Origin: Aedes albopictus
Taxonomy: Eukaryota; Arthropoda; Insecta; Diptera; Culicidae
Direction: 5' to 3'
Length of the DNA stretch: 64,000 nt
Assembly (NCBI RefSeq): GCF_035046485.1
Contig: NC_085138.1
Coordinates: 9,335,823-9,399,822 of the forward strand
A program made the translations under genes and the position numbers. Under the pieces are notes generated by a model. The model was given only the letters and a program-made list of their open reading frames with translations, did no database searches and had not been told where the DNA came from. This document shows positions 1 through 11,554 of this stretch, in pieces. Within the stretch, counting starts at the first letter, position 1. Each line of letters opens with the position of its first letter.

Positions 1-204
1 CCGGTGTACTTCTGAACAGTACTAGAACGTCTAATTTATTCACAGTATTTACATAACAATAATGACAACATTCGACAACACATACTCAAAGTGCGTCTGC
101 ATTACATGAAGTTTGTCTCGAAACGAGGGTTGACCGATTGCAACATTTCATACACACTCAACAAAATGCCTCTGAATCCTCCTGAAATCCTCCAAGGCCT
201 CTAT

Positions 205-268
205 ATCTTTTTCTTCTTCTTCTTTATGACTCTACGTTCCCACCGGAACTTGGCCTGCCTCTCTTAAA
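205..268 (-). repeat. 3' fragment of a tRNA-derived SINE
   Basis: The CTTCTTCTTCTTTATG tract followed by a GAACTTGGCCTGCCTCTC motif matches the 3' end of the full SINE at 38412-38690 and the fragment at 7913-7976. Only the tail region is present; the tRNA-like head is missing. Read on the minus strand it ends in a GAAGAAGAAG tail. Confidence 0.6.
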
Positions 269-479
269 CTTTTTTTTCACCCTCCACTGACCCCCACACC
301 AAAAAGCTCACGTGGTGGGGAGCTTCAGGGAGCGGTTGCGGACTCAACTAACAAAGTGAAAGTACAAATACGCGGAGATTAACTAAAAATTAAAAAAAAA
401 ACCTAATGTGAAATCCCAGTGGAGCTCCTTTGAATGGATTCACGTATAAAAACAATAATAACTAAGGCTTAAGAATCAA

Positions 480-735
480 GTAACTTAGTAATCTTTGAGT
501 CTATAAAATATTCTGAAACGCCTCTGAGACCCCTTAAAACGCCGCAGTAGCTCTCTTGAGATCTTTTAAGACCTCCCTGGAACCGCTGTCAGATCCTGAG
601 ACTCCCTAAGACAACCCTGAGACCTTCAGAAACTTCCCCCCCGAAACCCTCTGTAATCCCTCAAAACGCCATTGGAATGCCCCTGAGATCTCCTGAAACT
701 CTCTGAAACATCCCTTAAGCCCTGTAAATTCTCTG
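480..735. repeat. Degenerate CTGAGA/CCTGAAAC low-complexity tract
   Basis: Short degenerate units such as CTCTGAGACC, CCTGAGAC and CTCTGAAAC recur every 10-25 bases. No credible coding sequence; the small ORF here follows from the repeat. Confidence 0.6.
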
Positions 736-771
736 ATAATGAAGGGAGCCTGCTGATGGGCAAACGTGAGG

Positions 772-1012
772 TGATGAGCACTTGAATGGTGAAGAGAATG
801 AAGGCACAGGTGATCAATGCAGTCGAGGAAATGACTGTGTTAGTGCAGCAGATTACTGGAACGAACCAACTCCCACACTGATGAAAGTTAAGGATGCCAT
901 CCATTAGCTCAAATACTACAAAGTAGCTGGTAAGGACGGTATCGCAGAAGAGAAATCATCAACCTGTCTGCACCGGTTAGTAGCTAAAATCTGGGAAACC
1001 GTAAAGCTACAG
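772..1012 (+). pseudogene. Degraded RTE-clade reverse transcriptase fragment
   Basis: Translated on the plus strand, this stretch resembles the linker and start of the reverse transcriptase domain of the RTE element at 39062-41832. Recognisable blocks include HLNGEENEGTG, EPTPTLMKVKDAIH and AGKDGIAEE, with CLHRLVAKIWETVKLQ after a small deletion. An in-frame stop follows KDAIH. The fragment covers about 80 residues and is cut at both sides: low-complexity repeats lie upstream and a piece of the 4526-4690 palindrome family lies directly downstream. It is a dead relic. Confidence 0.8.
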
Positions 1013-1017
1013 ATGGA

Positions 1018-1112
1018 AATCTTTCACTTCTGATTGGAAGCGGCCCCGCTCTAGTGTCAAAATTCTCGGACCGCGATGAATTCAGTTCATCGGTGCACTC
1101 GTATATAGTGGG
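1018..1112. repeat. Half copy of the 4526-4690 palindromic MITE
   Basis: The block with CCCCGCTCTAGTGTC, AAAATTCTCGGACCGCG and GTTCATCGGTG matches one arm of the palindrome at 4526-4690. The other arm is absent, and it sits against the RTE relic. Confidence 0.7.
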
Positions 1113-3034
1113 CATTCAATATTCACAGTATGCCGCTAAATGTGTCCTTCGTGAGGTTTGAACGTTTATGAACGTTTTAGGGAGTGATAATTGTATATTC
1201 ATGTTCATTGATTCATTCAGCCATGCCCTCCCAAGTAACATTCTTGATTCTATTTGGTTTTATTTGTTTTTATGACAGTTTTATCGGAACATTGCATATT
1301 CTAGTTGATTTTATCGGAGTTTCAGCAGAGCATAACTATTCTTCGTCAATATGTGGTTTTAAAATCACCTCCAAGAATACTTGTGGTTTAGCTCATAAAA
1401 CCATAAACACAACCAGAACTGTTGAACTTATTTTCGGTTTTATAAGGCTCTTGTAGTCATCTTCAATCATCCGTTCTTGATCAAGAGCAACTGTTCTCGC
1501 ATGAGAACAGTTTGATACATGAAAAATACAAGAAAAAACTCAAGCATCAGTTTTTGATTCTCATTGTTCCATTTTGCTGCTAATCAAGAACACCTACCCG
1601 GAAACCCAACCGCGAGGCGGTGCATTGCCAAGTTTCTCCGGTTGCAGCAATGCAATGCAGCATCCGAAATGAGGTGGGTTTGGTCATCCAGGACGTCGAC
1701 TTCCGTGCAATCGGGGTTCCAATCAACGATCTTCAAAATCAACAACACGGCATTGCCTGGTTGGCAACGGCCCCGGGGTGATAATTAAATTCATCGGACG
1801 AGATTCACAAAATCCACCGCGGTGGGATAATTTATTGTTTGTTTACAATTTGGCGTACATGATTTATTACGTCCCGGCGGAGTTTGCATAAACCTACATC
1901 AAGAATGTTATAAACCTGAGTACTCTTGAGAAATACTTATCGCCCTGGCAGATGAAATAAATTTAAGACGTTCTTGATGGAGGCCAACCAGGCTGCATTG
2001 AGAACGTTATAAATCCTAGTATTCTTGAGTTATGCTTTTAGTTCTGGCATGAGTTGAAAGAAGTTTAAGACGATCTTATGGTGATGTTGATTCAAACCAT
2101 CGATAATGGACCGACCACTGGCCTAGATTTCAATGGAAGCCATGTTGAGGAAACTCATGAACAATGTTCTTATGACCAGGAATAATATGTCTAAATATTT
2201 TATTAGTGTATTATAATGGAAGCGCGTTGTAATTTTTGGAAGTATGTATCTTGCAACATATATACGGTGAATTTTGCTTGGCAGTTGGCATCCTTGTTAC
2301 ACCACGGAAATATTTCCAATTTGTGTAATACATTAATTCCAATTACAAAAATGTGTCATTTTCATTGAGTTATTTTAATTTTTTTTTCAAAAAACTTTTC
2401 TGTCGACATAAAAGCTGCATCAGCAACAACACTGACAAATTTATTATCGTTTTATCGTACACTTGAAGAATTCTACAAGAAGAGAGCAATTCGTCTTGAG
2501 GACAACTTGGGAAGTACAACAAGTTTTAAGAGAAATTTAAAAACAACTCTCCAAGAGCATCTTAGGATGGGCCTCTTTGGTCTTATGGTGGGTTTATGGT
2601 TGAGTTGATGTTGTTTTGCAGAGCCATTCGGTTTATGCATGGTTTTAAAGCACAGGTGTTGAAGAATACTTCAAAGGCATTATAAAATTAATTTTGTTAC
2701 TTGGGATATCATAATTTAGTATGAATAACACCAAGAAAATAACAAGTAATGTTATTTCAATATCTAATGAACGCATACCTTACATTTTAGTGCTATGTTT
2801 GTTATCCAAAAGGTATTGAATAACAAAGTTATAACATTTCTTACTATCAATATATGCATTAAATGCAAATTTTGTTCGATAGCTCCATGATGTAATAACA
2901 AAACATGTTCTTTGATTATTTCACTGCTAAATAAATAAATACCTCATCAATACTAAAGTTTGCCCAAATACCTCCAATTATTATTGAGATGTTCTGATAA
3001 CATTTTTAAGAAAAACATAATAATAACACAATTT
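1113..3034. other. AT-rich intergenic or decayed repeat DNA, no gene recognised
   Basis: Short open frames on both strands lack domain motifs. Related phrases around TATAAAYCYKAGTAYTCTTGA recur at about 1908-1926 and 2009-2027, which suggests an old repeat. One GC-richer patch (about 1590-1790) gives a 74-residue ORF with no recognisable similarity. Confidence 0.5.
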
Positions 3035-3394
3035 TTGGTTTGGCATGCTGTCATTCAAATCAGAAGGAAACAGATTTTGTCTATTTTTCGACGTTTCGGC
3101 GCAATGTATTTTGCCTTCTTCTTGGTATCGTAGAGTTCTGTTTTTTTTTGTCATGGGGTGGTTTGATCTAATATTAAACAGAAATGGAAACAGAATACCG
3201 AAGTAGTGCACTCTAGTTTAAACAACGTGATGCGTAAACAAAAAGTACAACAATTTAAAATTAGATCAAATCATGCCATGACAAAAAACAGAACTCTATG
3301 ATCCCAAGAACAAGGCAAAATACATTGCGCCGAAACGTTGGCAAATAGACAAAATCTGTTTCCTTCTGATTTGAATAACTGCATGCCAAACCCA
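3035..3394. mobile_element. Foldback element with CGACGTTTCGG motif
   Basis: Bases 3035-3180 and 3255-3394 are inverted copies of each other; ends are TTGGTTTGGCATGC and GCATGCCAAACCCA, with a loop of about 75 bases. Each arm carries CGACGTTTCGGCGCAATG or its complement, a motif also present in the foldback at 11155-11554 and in single arms near 49370 and 53325. Arms agree at roughly 85-90% by eye. No coding capacity. Confidence 0.8.
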
Positions 3395-3749
3395 GAATGG
3401 TGTGAATTCTAACAGTCGATAAACCAAGCATAATAATAATAATCTTAGGTATTAGAACACAGGTTGTTCTTTGCATATCCCGTAACGTGGGTAGATCACC
3501 TTAGAATGGAGCGTTGCAGCGTAAGATCTACCAAATCAAATTTTGATCTTGAAATTTTCCTGCCCAAAGTAATCATGCAGTAGTTTACAACTACTCCAAA
3601 ATCAAAGTTTGATGCACTTTTTTGATGTTTATGTAATATTTTTGTTTCAATTTTGCTGCTAATCAACGTTTTATTTCAGCAGGATGCAGGTAAAACGTAT
3701 TGTATGATACAATGATTATTGTAAAGATATATAACTGTAGCGAGCGTAT

Positions 3750-4362
3750 CACTAATATCGCAGACAGACGTTCAAGTTTGACTCAGCAGCTTGTGTAAAA
3801 AACATGGCCGCTACAAATTGCCAAGTGGCAATCAGCGAACAGATGGCGTTAGCGACGTTCATATTCAATCGCTGCCTTACATGTGCGTTGCGACCAACAA
3901 CTGTCACCACGGTCGTCTTCCAGCCGGATGGCGGGAAAGACCGCACGTGTTGCACGCTAATAATGTTTCCACATAATTTGTGCAGAGTAAATGACTTTTA
4001 TTTAATGTCTAAAATCTTTTGCACAAATTAGCGCAGGACTCTATTTTACACATTATTACTTTTATTTTACATAGATTTGTTTGAATAAAACTGCATTTGG
4101 ATGAACTTCACTTGCATTAGGAAATCTTTGTGAATTTGACGCACATGTAGGAATGATTTTGACAGTGTTTGTTTTGATTTTATTTTTCGGTGGGTGGTGA
4201 ATTGGGTGGTAAGTAAGCGGCTGGAAGCACGTGGTTTCTCAAACTGTCAACTGCACACGACTGTACTGTGGCAATCGGTTGCGTAGGTGTCGCTAGTGAA
4301 AATTTACATAGAAAATTTGAATAAATTTGTTCGAGCTAGAACGTCTGTCTGCGCTAATATGT
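3750..4362. mobile_element. MITE with CAGACAGACGTTC ends
   Basis: GCAGACAGACGTTC at about 3759-3773 is matched inverted at 4338-4353. The interior holds overlapping short ORFs on both strands without known motifs. The ends resemble those of the MITE at 9019-9273 (CAGAGAAACAGACGT), so the two probably belong to related families. Confidence 0.65.
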
Positions 4363-4525
4363 AGCTTATTCGACGTCAAGGTTAATATTATCTAATATTT
4401 CAGATTCTCAACCGAAAAATCAATTAACTCAAATAAATGCCATTAAGATGACGAGGAAACCAGGACGTATTGGGCAGATAAATAATTCGAAGCAGTCTAA
4501 TAACGGTGTGTCTGAGCGTTGGAGG

Positions 4526-4690
4526 ATGGACTTATCCACCGATGAACCGAATTCATCGCGGTCCGAGAATTTTGACACTAGAGCGGGGCCGTTCCAATCA
4601 GAATTGGACGATTCTGATTGGAACAGACCCCGCTCTAGTGTCAAAATTCTCGAACCGCGATGAATTTGGTTCATCGGTGGATAAGTCCAT
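4526..4690. mobile_element. Near-perfect palindromic MITE (165 bp)
   Basis: The two halves are reverse complements with few mismatches: ATGGACTTATCCACCGATGA at the left pairs with the same sequence inverted at the right, with the centre near 4608. Inner arms contain CACTAGAGCGGGGCC. A half copy lies at 1018-1112. ORFs called across it on both strands are by-products of the symmetry. Confidence 0.85.
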
Positions 4691-5585
4691 TGCGTCAGTC
4701 TTGACGAGAAGTCAGGGATAAGTCTCAAATCTTTGTGTTTTGGTATCCGACGGGAAGGAAGCAATCCTCATAGCTGTGGTCTAGGGCTGTACTACCTACA
4801 AAATCTTTGCGATTTGCGACTGTGTGATCTTGCGACAGTTTCTCATACGCTTTTTCGCCAAGGAAAGTTCCCCATTATGGTAAATTACGGCTACGGTACT
4901 GATAATCTGCAGTATTTGCAGGTACGTAAGGGGACTCAATTGTGATACCACGATGAACTGACTCAACGGTTGAAATGGTAATGATTTATTGCTCTATCGT
5001 TAAGTTCAACCGACCAGCGCGCAAGGTAGAGTGTTGCTACCAGTTATGTCGCGTAAGCTCAACATGCATTATGAGTACCATAACAAAGGTGACACAATTT
5101 ATTAAAACGAAGTGTGAAACATCCGGGTGGATGTTTAATTTGGCCTTTCGTAAGAATGCATAATTGGCACACCACACCATTAAGCCCTATCCCATTTCCA
5201 ACTCCAGATATCTATGAAGTTGGCCAAGTTCTTGGACATATTCTGAGTAGATATCTAATCAACATTTCCTCCCCATCCCCGCTGATCGTAAGGACATGGC
5301 CAGGTGTCGAGAGTTCGTTAAATGAAAGGTTTGTCAAGCCCCAGGCAACTTTTCTGGCGCATTAAACGCCTCTATCGACAGCCACCCCAGGATGTGTACG
5401 GTCGGCTATGCTATGCTATGCTAGAATACATGCATGGCATTTGTAGGGCATTCCCTTCTGCTCGGGATGCTTATTCAAAAAACTGACCTAAATATTTCAA
5501 ATAACCACCCTCGTTCAAGGGCACCACTTCTCACACCCACCCACATCCATCTACATAGAGCGAGACATTGCTATTTCACACCTAC
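4691..5585. other. Non-repetitive-looking DNA, probable intron downstream of the kinase-like exon
   Basis: No domain is recognisable in the short ORFs. If the exon at 5586-5817 is real, this stretch is the start of its first intron, because the gene runs toward lower coordinates. A short CTATG simple repeat lies at about 5404-5423. I looked for the next kinase exons on the minus strand below 5585 and saw none, so the intron is long or the gene is disrupted. Confidence 0.4.
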
Positions 5586-5817
5586 CTTTGCTTTTCCCAT
5601 TGCACAGCCTCCGTTTGCCGCGCACCTGGATGCGCTTGATGATCGACATGTAGTTATCGCCTTGCTGGCTTCCGGGCGAGCACTCGATGTTGGCCACCGA
5701 AAGGTGCGTCCCATTCTTGACCAGCTTCAGCACATTCTCCACACTGTCCTGCTGCTCGTGGGAAAAATCTTCGTCGGCATTTTCCGGCAGCGCACTAATG
5801 TCAGCGACTTTCTTCAT
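5586..5817 (-). CDS. First coding exon of an ecdysteroid-kinase-like (EcKinase/CHK family) protein, partial
   Basis: The minus-strand frame reads SVENVLKLVKNGTHL, then SPGSQQGDNYMSIIKRIQVR. The GDNYMSIIKR block resembles the start of the EcKinase (DUF1679) small-molecule kinase fold, where a GENYAS-like loop leads into the first nucleotide-binding strands. The open frame begins at 5952, but the Met at 5817 leaves about 50 residues before that block, typical of the family, so I chose it. A strong splice donor, AAAG|GTAGGT, lies at 5586/5585; the frame then runs 11 more codons into apparent intron. Remaining exons (phosphotransferase core, HxD and DxD motifs) are not visible in the window. The family acts on small hydroxylated substrates such as ecdysteroids, but which substrate cannot be told from one exon. 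Confidence 0.55.
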
Positions 5818-7010
5818 GGCGTGTTTCTTCAACAAATTGCTTCTGTACACATTGCTTACTTGTTTCGCTCGTTGTTGGGAAAGTATCGCACTTTTGAGTA
5901 TTGATTCGCCACTATTGCATTTATTGATTTGGGCGTTGTATTTTGATTTCACTTATTCTTACTGTGAAAACTATTTTCTTCCGGGTAACTGATGCACTAA
6001 CTGTCGACACCAAATCCATTGAATATTGCTTTTAGGTTTCACTTATCTCACACTGCTGGAGATAAACCTCTGCCGGTCTGCTGTTGATAGAAAGTACACC
6101 CATATGTATAGGAAAGCGCCGAACAGCAGAAGAAAACGGTGCAACGGTGCTGAATCTACGAAACTAGGATTGGTTTTGCTCACGGTCGCGGTGCAACTGG
6201 AAATGCAACTGAAAATGTTTTTACTCTAGCTTCTCTAGTCCCGTAACGCTCGGTGGGTTGTATGACTATGTATTTACTATCGGAGCAAAAGAGGGTGGAA
6301 GAGACGATGCACTTGACAATGCACGCTGAATTCGATTTGAGCTGTTTTGCTATTAGGTATTTTTAATTAAATTTCATGTATCCCCTTATTAAGTAATGTG
6401 ACATTTATTTTATGTTGATTGCGGAATGTATACCTAATAATAGATTTTTCCCACATCAATCAATTAACACTGTATGAATGCCCTTCAAGAGCGAACTAGG
6501 TTCTTGCGAGCAGGGAAAATGCACTCGTCACAAGTCAAACAACCCACCACCAACGACGATAGAACGAACGTGCGCGCCAAACTTTGCACTAGTGTGGGTT
6601 GCAGTGCACGCGGTAATCACTACAGCAGCACATGGCATGCCATGCCATTTTCTCCCTCTCTTGTTTCTACCGTGAAGCTTTTGTGGGGATTCTTTCCAGT
6701 CATCCGCTTGCGCCGTTCATTGGGTAGGACGGCAGTTTGGCGCCAAATTTTAAATCGTGCATCAAAGAGCATGCAAGACCTCGCAATTGTGATCATTTTG
6801 TATGAGTTCATCGGTAAAGAGAGAGAAAGCTGCGGAGAGCTTTTTTGAGCGTTCCGATTTGGTCCGCTAGGGGCGGCATTCACATCAGTCTAAAGCTTTT
6901 GGGTTAGTGTAAACTACCATGCTGCTCCTTTCACCTCGACGTCGACTATGATCAACCTCGGTAGCATAATTCTGAAGGGATGGAAGCACAGGTCGCATTC
7001 ATAAAAAAAA
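5818..7010. other. Upstream region of the kinase-like exon; no gene recognised
   Basis: It should hold the 5' UTR and promoter of the minus-strand kinase-like gene. The open frame continues to 5952 without a good start context. Short ORFs at 6474-6848 (plus) and 6620-6883 (minus) overlap antisense and show no motif. This is one of the least repeat-like stretches in the window. Confidence 0.4.
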
Positions 7011-7912
7011 TACAGTGGGGTTCCGATTTTGGCAACAAAGTTTTTATTTCCTGTTGCCAAAAACGGAACCGTGCTAAAATCGGAATCTTTTTTCGTCACC
7101 TTTTTTAAAAAACATTTCTCCGTTTGACGAATTTCGCTCCACATCGTATTCGGAGTTGGCAGCACCCTCTCAAATTACAATCTGGGAGGGAGAAACCGAC
7201 ACGAAAAATGTGTGTGTCAAGGCAAGCCGAGATTTCGCTGTCATGAGCTATCAATGCGAGCCCAAAACATTGGAAGGCCGGCTACAGAAGCACGTTATCT
7301 TCCATTTGAGGCATTTGACTAATACAGGTATGTTCCGTTTTTGTCACTATTCGTTTTTATCACTATCCGTTTTTGTTACTATCCGATTTCGTCAAAATTC
7401 CATTCCGTTTTTGTCAACACTAAAATTTTTGTCAAATTTGTTCAACACATTTCAAATTCAGCTGTAAATAATGTTCATACATGCTTTCTCTCACGCATAA
7501 TTTTACTTCTTATTTGAACATGAGAAAAATTAAACCAATAGTCCAATAGAAAAATGAAACCTAGCCAATGTAATTAATGAAAATCTTACAGGAGGTGGCA
7601 GGAGGTAACACGTGAATATCAATGTCATCATCAACGATTTTGTCGTTTTGTAAAATGGCACAATTATTTTCCAAGTGTAACATAAGTAGCTAATCATGGT
7701 AGATCAATAATAGATGGGATGTACATATACAGCCATCAAAGGAAGGATTTTGTTATCCGGCAATAGGAAAATTCACCATGATAATTGAACATTTTTTTTT
7801 ATTTCATTAGCCTATTGTGTTAGGGCACAATTGGTGTCCTTTCCATAGATTGCTCCATGATGTCCATCTGGGTATTCTTCCAAGAACTTTCTTCTGAAGA
7901 TCCTTCTTCTCC

Positions 7913-7976
7913 TTTCTTCTTCTTCTTCTTTACGGCTCTACGTACCAACTCGAACTTGGCCTGCCTCTTCAAGTGT
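7913..7976 (-). repeat. 3' fragment of a tRNA-derived SINE
   Basis: CTTCTTCTTCTTCTTTACGG followed by TCGAACTTGGCCTGCCTCT matches the SINE tail at 38412-38500. The head is missing. Confidence 0.6.
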
Positions 7977-8479
7977 TCTTCAAGAACTTAAAGTTTAAGG
8001 CATTCTTTTCCTGTCCTTACCTGAATTTTTACACTACAATCTTTTTTACAAGACTTTTTTTTGTGAAATAAATTTCACGCATTTTTTTACACGATTTTCT
8101 TGAACTTATGCGATGTGCCTAAATTCTTCTCTCGCTATTTCTTTCCAACGGGGCTCAAATTTCTACCAGAGATCTCTCTTGTCATCCTTGATATCCTGTC
8201 CAAATTTTCCACACCAAAACAGCTATATTAACTGGAGATTCCTATAGAATTTAATCCTAAATTTCATCTCTTTTTGCTCCAAAAAATGCAATCTTGGGTT
8301 TCTTCAGTCATTCCTACTAGCAATTCTACCTTGTATTCCTCCAGATTCCTTAATGATTTTTTTTGAGACATCGTCAGGAAATAATTCAGCAGTTCCTTTT
8401 GGTGAATTAGGAGTTAAGTCTTTCAGAAATAAGTTTCTCTAAGAAGGAGCAGTCTAGAATCTTGGAAAACAATCTGTGG

Positions 8480-8890
8480 ATTTCTCCAGCAACTCCTAAA
8501 GGGTTCCAAGAAGAAACTAAAGATTCCCAAAAAACCTACAGAAATCCCATCAATTCTAAAAGTATCCCTCGAGGAACAATTGGATGATTTCTCGGATACT
8601 TATTCAAAACGACGTATCAACATAGGATTTGCGTGTATTATACGTCGTTTTGAAAAAGTATCCGAGATTTCTTGAACAAACTTATACAGGATTCCTAGGA
8701 GGATTTTCTCAAGGATTCCCACAAGGAACTTCTGGAGGATTCTCAGAAATAAATCCCCGGAGATTTCTATACGGAACATCAGGAGGACCCCATAAAGGAA
8801 CTTCTGGAGGATTTGAGGAAAGAATTCCTGGAAGATTACTAGATTAAACTTCTGGGAGATTCCCAAGAAACGCAGTAAGAAATCGGGGAC
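8480..8890. repeat. Degenerate GGAGGATT/TTCTGGAGG repeat tract
   Basis: Units such as GGAACTTCTGGAGGATT and CAAGGATTCCC repeat with drift. Similar tracts lie at 9740-9990, 10140-10450, 43590-43920 and 44480-44690. The open frames here (GGFSQGF-like peptides) are by-products of the repeat. Confidence 0.6.
8591..8666. mobile_element. Small hairpin MITE (76 bp)
   Basis: CTCGGATACTTATTCAAAAC pairs with its inverse at the right, ending TATCCGAG, with inner arms GACGTA/TACGTC and a short loop. It sits inside the degenerate repeat tract. Confidence 0.7.
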
Positions 8891-9018
8891 AGTTATTATT
8901 GCTATATTAGCTTTATTAACGAGATTTTCAGCGGGTTCATCTAGTAATCATGGGGAAATAACAAAGATGAAAGATAGAATCCTCTTGGAAAACCTTTTGG
9001 AACTATTCATAATAAAAG

Positions 9019-9273
9019 CGCAGAGAAACAGACGTAACACTTAGAACATATTCCATTGAAAGCATCGTCACGAAAACGTAATCGCCCAATGTTAAACGTA
9101 CTGTGTTTGGCCGGGCCGCCACTAGATGGCAGTAGTGAGCAAACGTCAAACAGGAGCCAAACCGATACCAATGCCGCGAGTGGTCAATCGACCTACTACT
9201 GAATATTTGAATCAACCGTTAAAAAGGTGATCGATGGGAAGCGGTGAGAGTGTGACGTCTGTTTTTCTGTGAT
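9019..9273. mobile_element. MITE with CAGAGAAACAGACGT ends
   Basis: CAGAGAAACAGACGTAACAC at 9021-9040 is mirrored by GTGACGTCTGTTTTTCTGTG at the right. The interior holds a 70-residue minus-strand ORF with no recognised motif. The end resembles the MITE at 3750-4362. Confidence 0.7.
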
Positions 9274-9296
9274 AAAAGTTCCAGTACACTCAGCGA

Positions 9297-9680
9297 AAAA
9301 AACTAGCGAAATTCATCGAAATACCTTATGAAAATTTACTATAACTAATTCTTATGGATGTCATAAGAATACCTTATGAAAATTGATCGTGCTTGCTATG
9401 ACACATTTCATAAGATAGACTTATGAAAAGAACAAAAAATCTTAAAATGATGCAGACTGGATTCGATCCATGAACGTCGGGATCACCGAGCCCGTGTTTT
9501 ATCCACACGGCTACCGACGCTTGAGAATACCATGTTGTTAAACATGAATAAAAGCCGAGCAGTGAGACGATTTTACGTCATAGAGTGACCTTATGAAATT
9601 CATCCGAATCATTATGAATTATTTAAAGTCCGTTTCATAAGTTGGGCCTAATGGAAATCCTAAGGTTATTTGGCTGAGTG
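9297..9680. mobile_element. TA-flanked MITE (384 bp) carrying a tRNA-like module
   Basis: TA at 9295-9296 and 9681-9682 flank inverted ends: CACTCAGCGAAAAAA and TTATTTGGCTGAGTG. Several CTTATGAAA/TTTCATAAG units lie inside. The centre holds the minus-strand tRNA-like module at 9464-9530. No ORF. Confidence 0.8.
9464..9530 (-). other. tRNA-like Pol III module inside the 9297-9680 MITE
   Basis: On the minus strand: GCGTCGGTAGCCGTGTGG (A-box region), an anticodon-arm-like CGGG...CCCG, then GGATCGAATCC (B-box, one change from GGTTCGAATCC). The spacing fits a tRNA. The acceptor ends do not pair (GCGTCGG against TCTGCAT), so it is a tRNA-derived module rather than a functional tRNA gene. Confidence 0.65.
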
Positions 9681-9739
9681 TAGGTGTAGATGTTTCTACT
9701 GCGCATAAATACCAAAACAAAGTCAATAAATATCATAAG

Positions 9740-10450
9740 AAAATCTTTAAAGGATCCAAGAAAGAACTTCTGATGAAATTCTAGAAAAACTGTTGAAGGA
9801 ATCCCAGAAAGAAGTATTGGAGAAACCCTAGAAAGAACCCCTGGAGAAATGTCAGGTAAAAATTCTGGAGGGATTTCAGAAAACAATCTTGGTAGAATTC
9901 CCGTAGAAAATTTAAAAGAAATGGTGAAACTCCTATATTTCAAAAGTGAAATTTTGGCGAATCTCCAAAGCAACCCTTGGATGAATTTCAACAGGATGTC
10001 TAGGACCTAGGTTAAATTCCAGAATGATTTTCTTGGCCCACCTTGTGCATTAGGGTCATTCTAGACCCAAACCGTACACTACGTTAGCGAGCTATTCCCA
10101 ACATAATGCATAAGGATGGGTAATAAATTCCAATTCCTGGTGGAATATTTGAAGGGATCCTCAAAGAAGCTCTAAGAGAAATTTAAAAAGAGACATCTAG
10201 GTTGATCCGAGAAGAAATTTCTCAAGAAATCATAAGGGGCAGAACCTCTTTTCTCTAATTTTTTTTATCGAATTCCAAAAGATAAACAAGCGACATGGTA
10301 CAAAGTAACCTAGAAGAATTCTGGAGGAACTTCTTGGAGAATCCACTATTCTGGAGAAAAAAAAAATGATTGCTTAGAAAAATTTCTGGAAATTTCCTTA
10401 AAGTATCCTAGACGAAACTTTCATAGGAATCTGTTAAGATGATAATCGTG
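9740..10450. repeat. Degenerate GGAATTCTGGAGAAA-type repeat tract
   Basis: Drifted units such as AATTCTGGAGG, CCTAGAAAGAA and GAAATTTCTGG continue the repeat type seen at 8480-8890. No gene. Confidence 0.55.
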
Positions 10451-10645
10451 GTGAAATGCCTTCCGAAAGGAAGTAAACATAGCCTTTTTTGTACCGAAAT
10501 TACTTTCCTGGAGATTAATCATTCCTGGAAGTATGTCATATTTTAAAACGTCGATCCGGGTACAGCAGCTGTAATATGTGTCATTCTTGGGTTCAACAAA
10601 AATAAATTTCCAAAAATGTGGTCACAAATGTAGTGAAAATCTCCT

Positions 10646-10812
10646 GGGGGCTGTCCATTAATTACGTAAGGGAATTTTGACGATTTTTCGACACCCCCAC
10701 CCCCCCTTGTAAGATTTTTTGTATGAGAGCCCAAATATTTTTGTATGTCGCGTAAGATTTTTCAAACCCCCCCTCCCCCCATAAACGCTTACGTAATTAA
10801 TGGACAGCCCCC
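10646..10812. mobile_element. MITE with GGGGGCTGTCCATTAATTAC ends
   Basis: GGGGGCTGTCCATTAATTAC then GTAAG at the left is matched inverted by CTTAC, GTAATTAATGGACAGCCCCC at the right. The interior has CACCCCCACCCCCC and ACCCCCCCTCCCCCC tracts on either side of the centre. It resembles 18743-18907 in size and plan. Confidence 0.85.
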
Positions 10813-11154
10813 TGTCGACGTCACAGTCAAAAAACTGTAATTTGAACTATGCAACCAAGATGTGCTAAAAGACATCAAAAAACAATTATATTTCATAATA
10901 AGCTGCATATTTTTTCTTTTGGAATGTGTTCTACAGTAAATCTTCCAATTCATTTAAAAATGTTGCAACATATTTTGTCAAAGAAACTTATTCTGTTTTT
11001 ATCACTATTCCGTTTTTGTCAACTGAAAATCACGGACCGTGTTGATTAAAACGGAACATACCTGTAATAAGTTCAAACTTCTATTAGAACATACTTCTTG
11101 ATTGAGAAAGAAAGTTCGTGTATTATTTTCCTTAATTATTTTAATCTTTTGATG

Positions 11155-11554
11155 TTTTTTGGCTACGCAGTCTTTAATAAACTAACGACGTTTGTTGTTA
11201 TTCCATCGTTTCGACGCTTGGTGGGCGTCTTCTTCATGGGGTAATACAATTTTAATTTATTATTTGTTTGAATTAATTATAAGTGAGAATGTTTGGTTTG
11301 TGTGACTTACAATACTTGTATCGGGTATGTTGAATTTTGGTACATGCTGTGAATTTAAACTGTGTTACATTATAAAATCGTTCACATTAATCTGCTATTG
11401 AAATCTTACACTTTAAAATCTTTCACTTTTTTCACCGCACAACTTGTACCACAGGCAATGGCGCAATTTTTCTATTTTTCGGTCCCGACAGCGTCGAAAC
11501 GTTGGGATAACAACAAAAGTCGTTATTTTATTAAAGATTGCGTAGCCGAAAAAC
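11155..11554. mobile_element. Foldback element with GTTTCGACGCT motif
   Basis: Arms at about 11155-11240 and 11478-11554 are inverted copies: TTTTTGGCTACGCAGTCTTT is mirrored as AAAGATTGCGTAGCCGAAAA, and both carry CGTTTCGACGCT or its inverse. The loop is about 240 bases. No coding. Confidence 0.8.

Larger units (their letters stand above)
7325..11064. mobile_element. TA-flanked 3.7-kb non-coding transposon with subterminal repeats
   Basis: The left end CAGGTATGTTCCGTTTT follows TA (7323-7324); its inverse ends at 11064 and is followed by TA (11065-11066), as for Tc1/mariner/pogo-type elements. Next to the left end are several copies of CCGTTTTTGTCACTAT-like units; two similar units lie near the right end in the same orientation. 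No transposase frame survives. The interior has collected further elements (8591-8666, 9019-9273, 9297-9680, 10646-10812) and degenerate repeats, which explains its length. Confidence 0.65.

Noticed and set aside
5434..5904. 156-residue plus-strand ORF
   Set aside because: It is antisense to the kinase-like exon at 5586-5817, which has the recognisable domain block and splice donor; the plus frame shows no motif.
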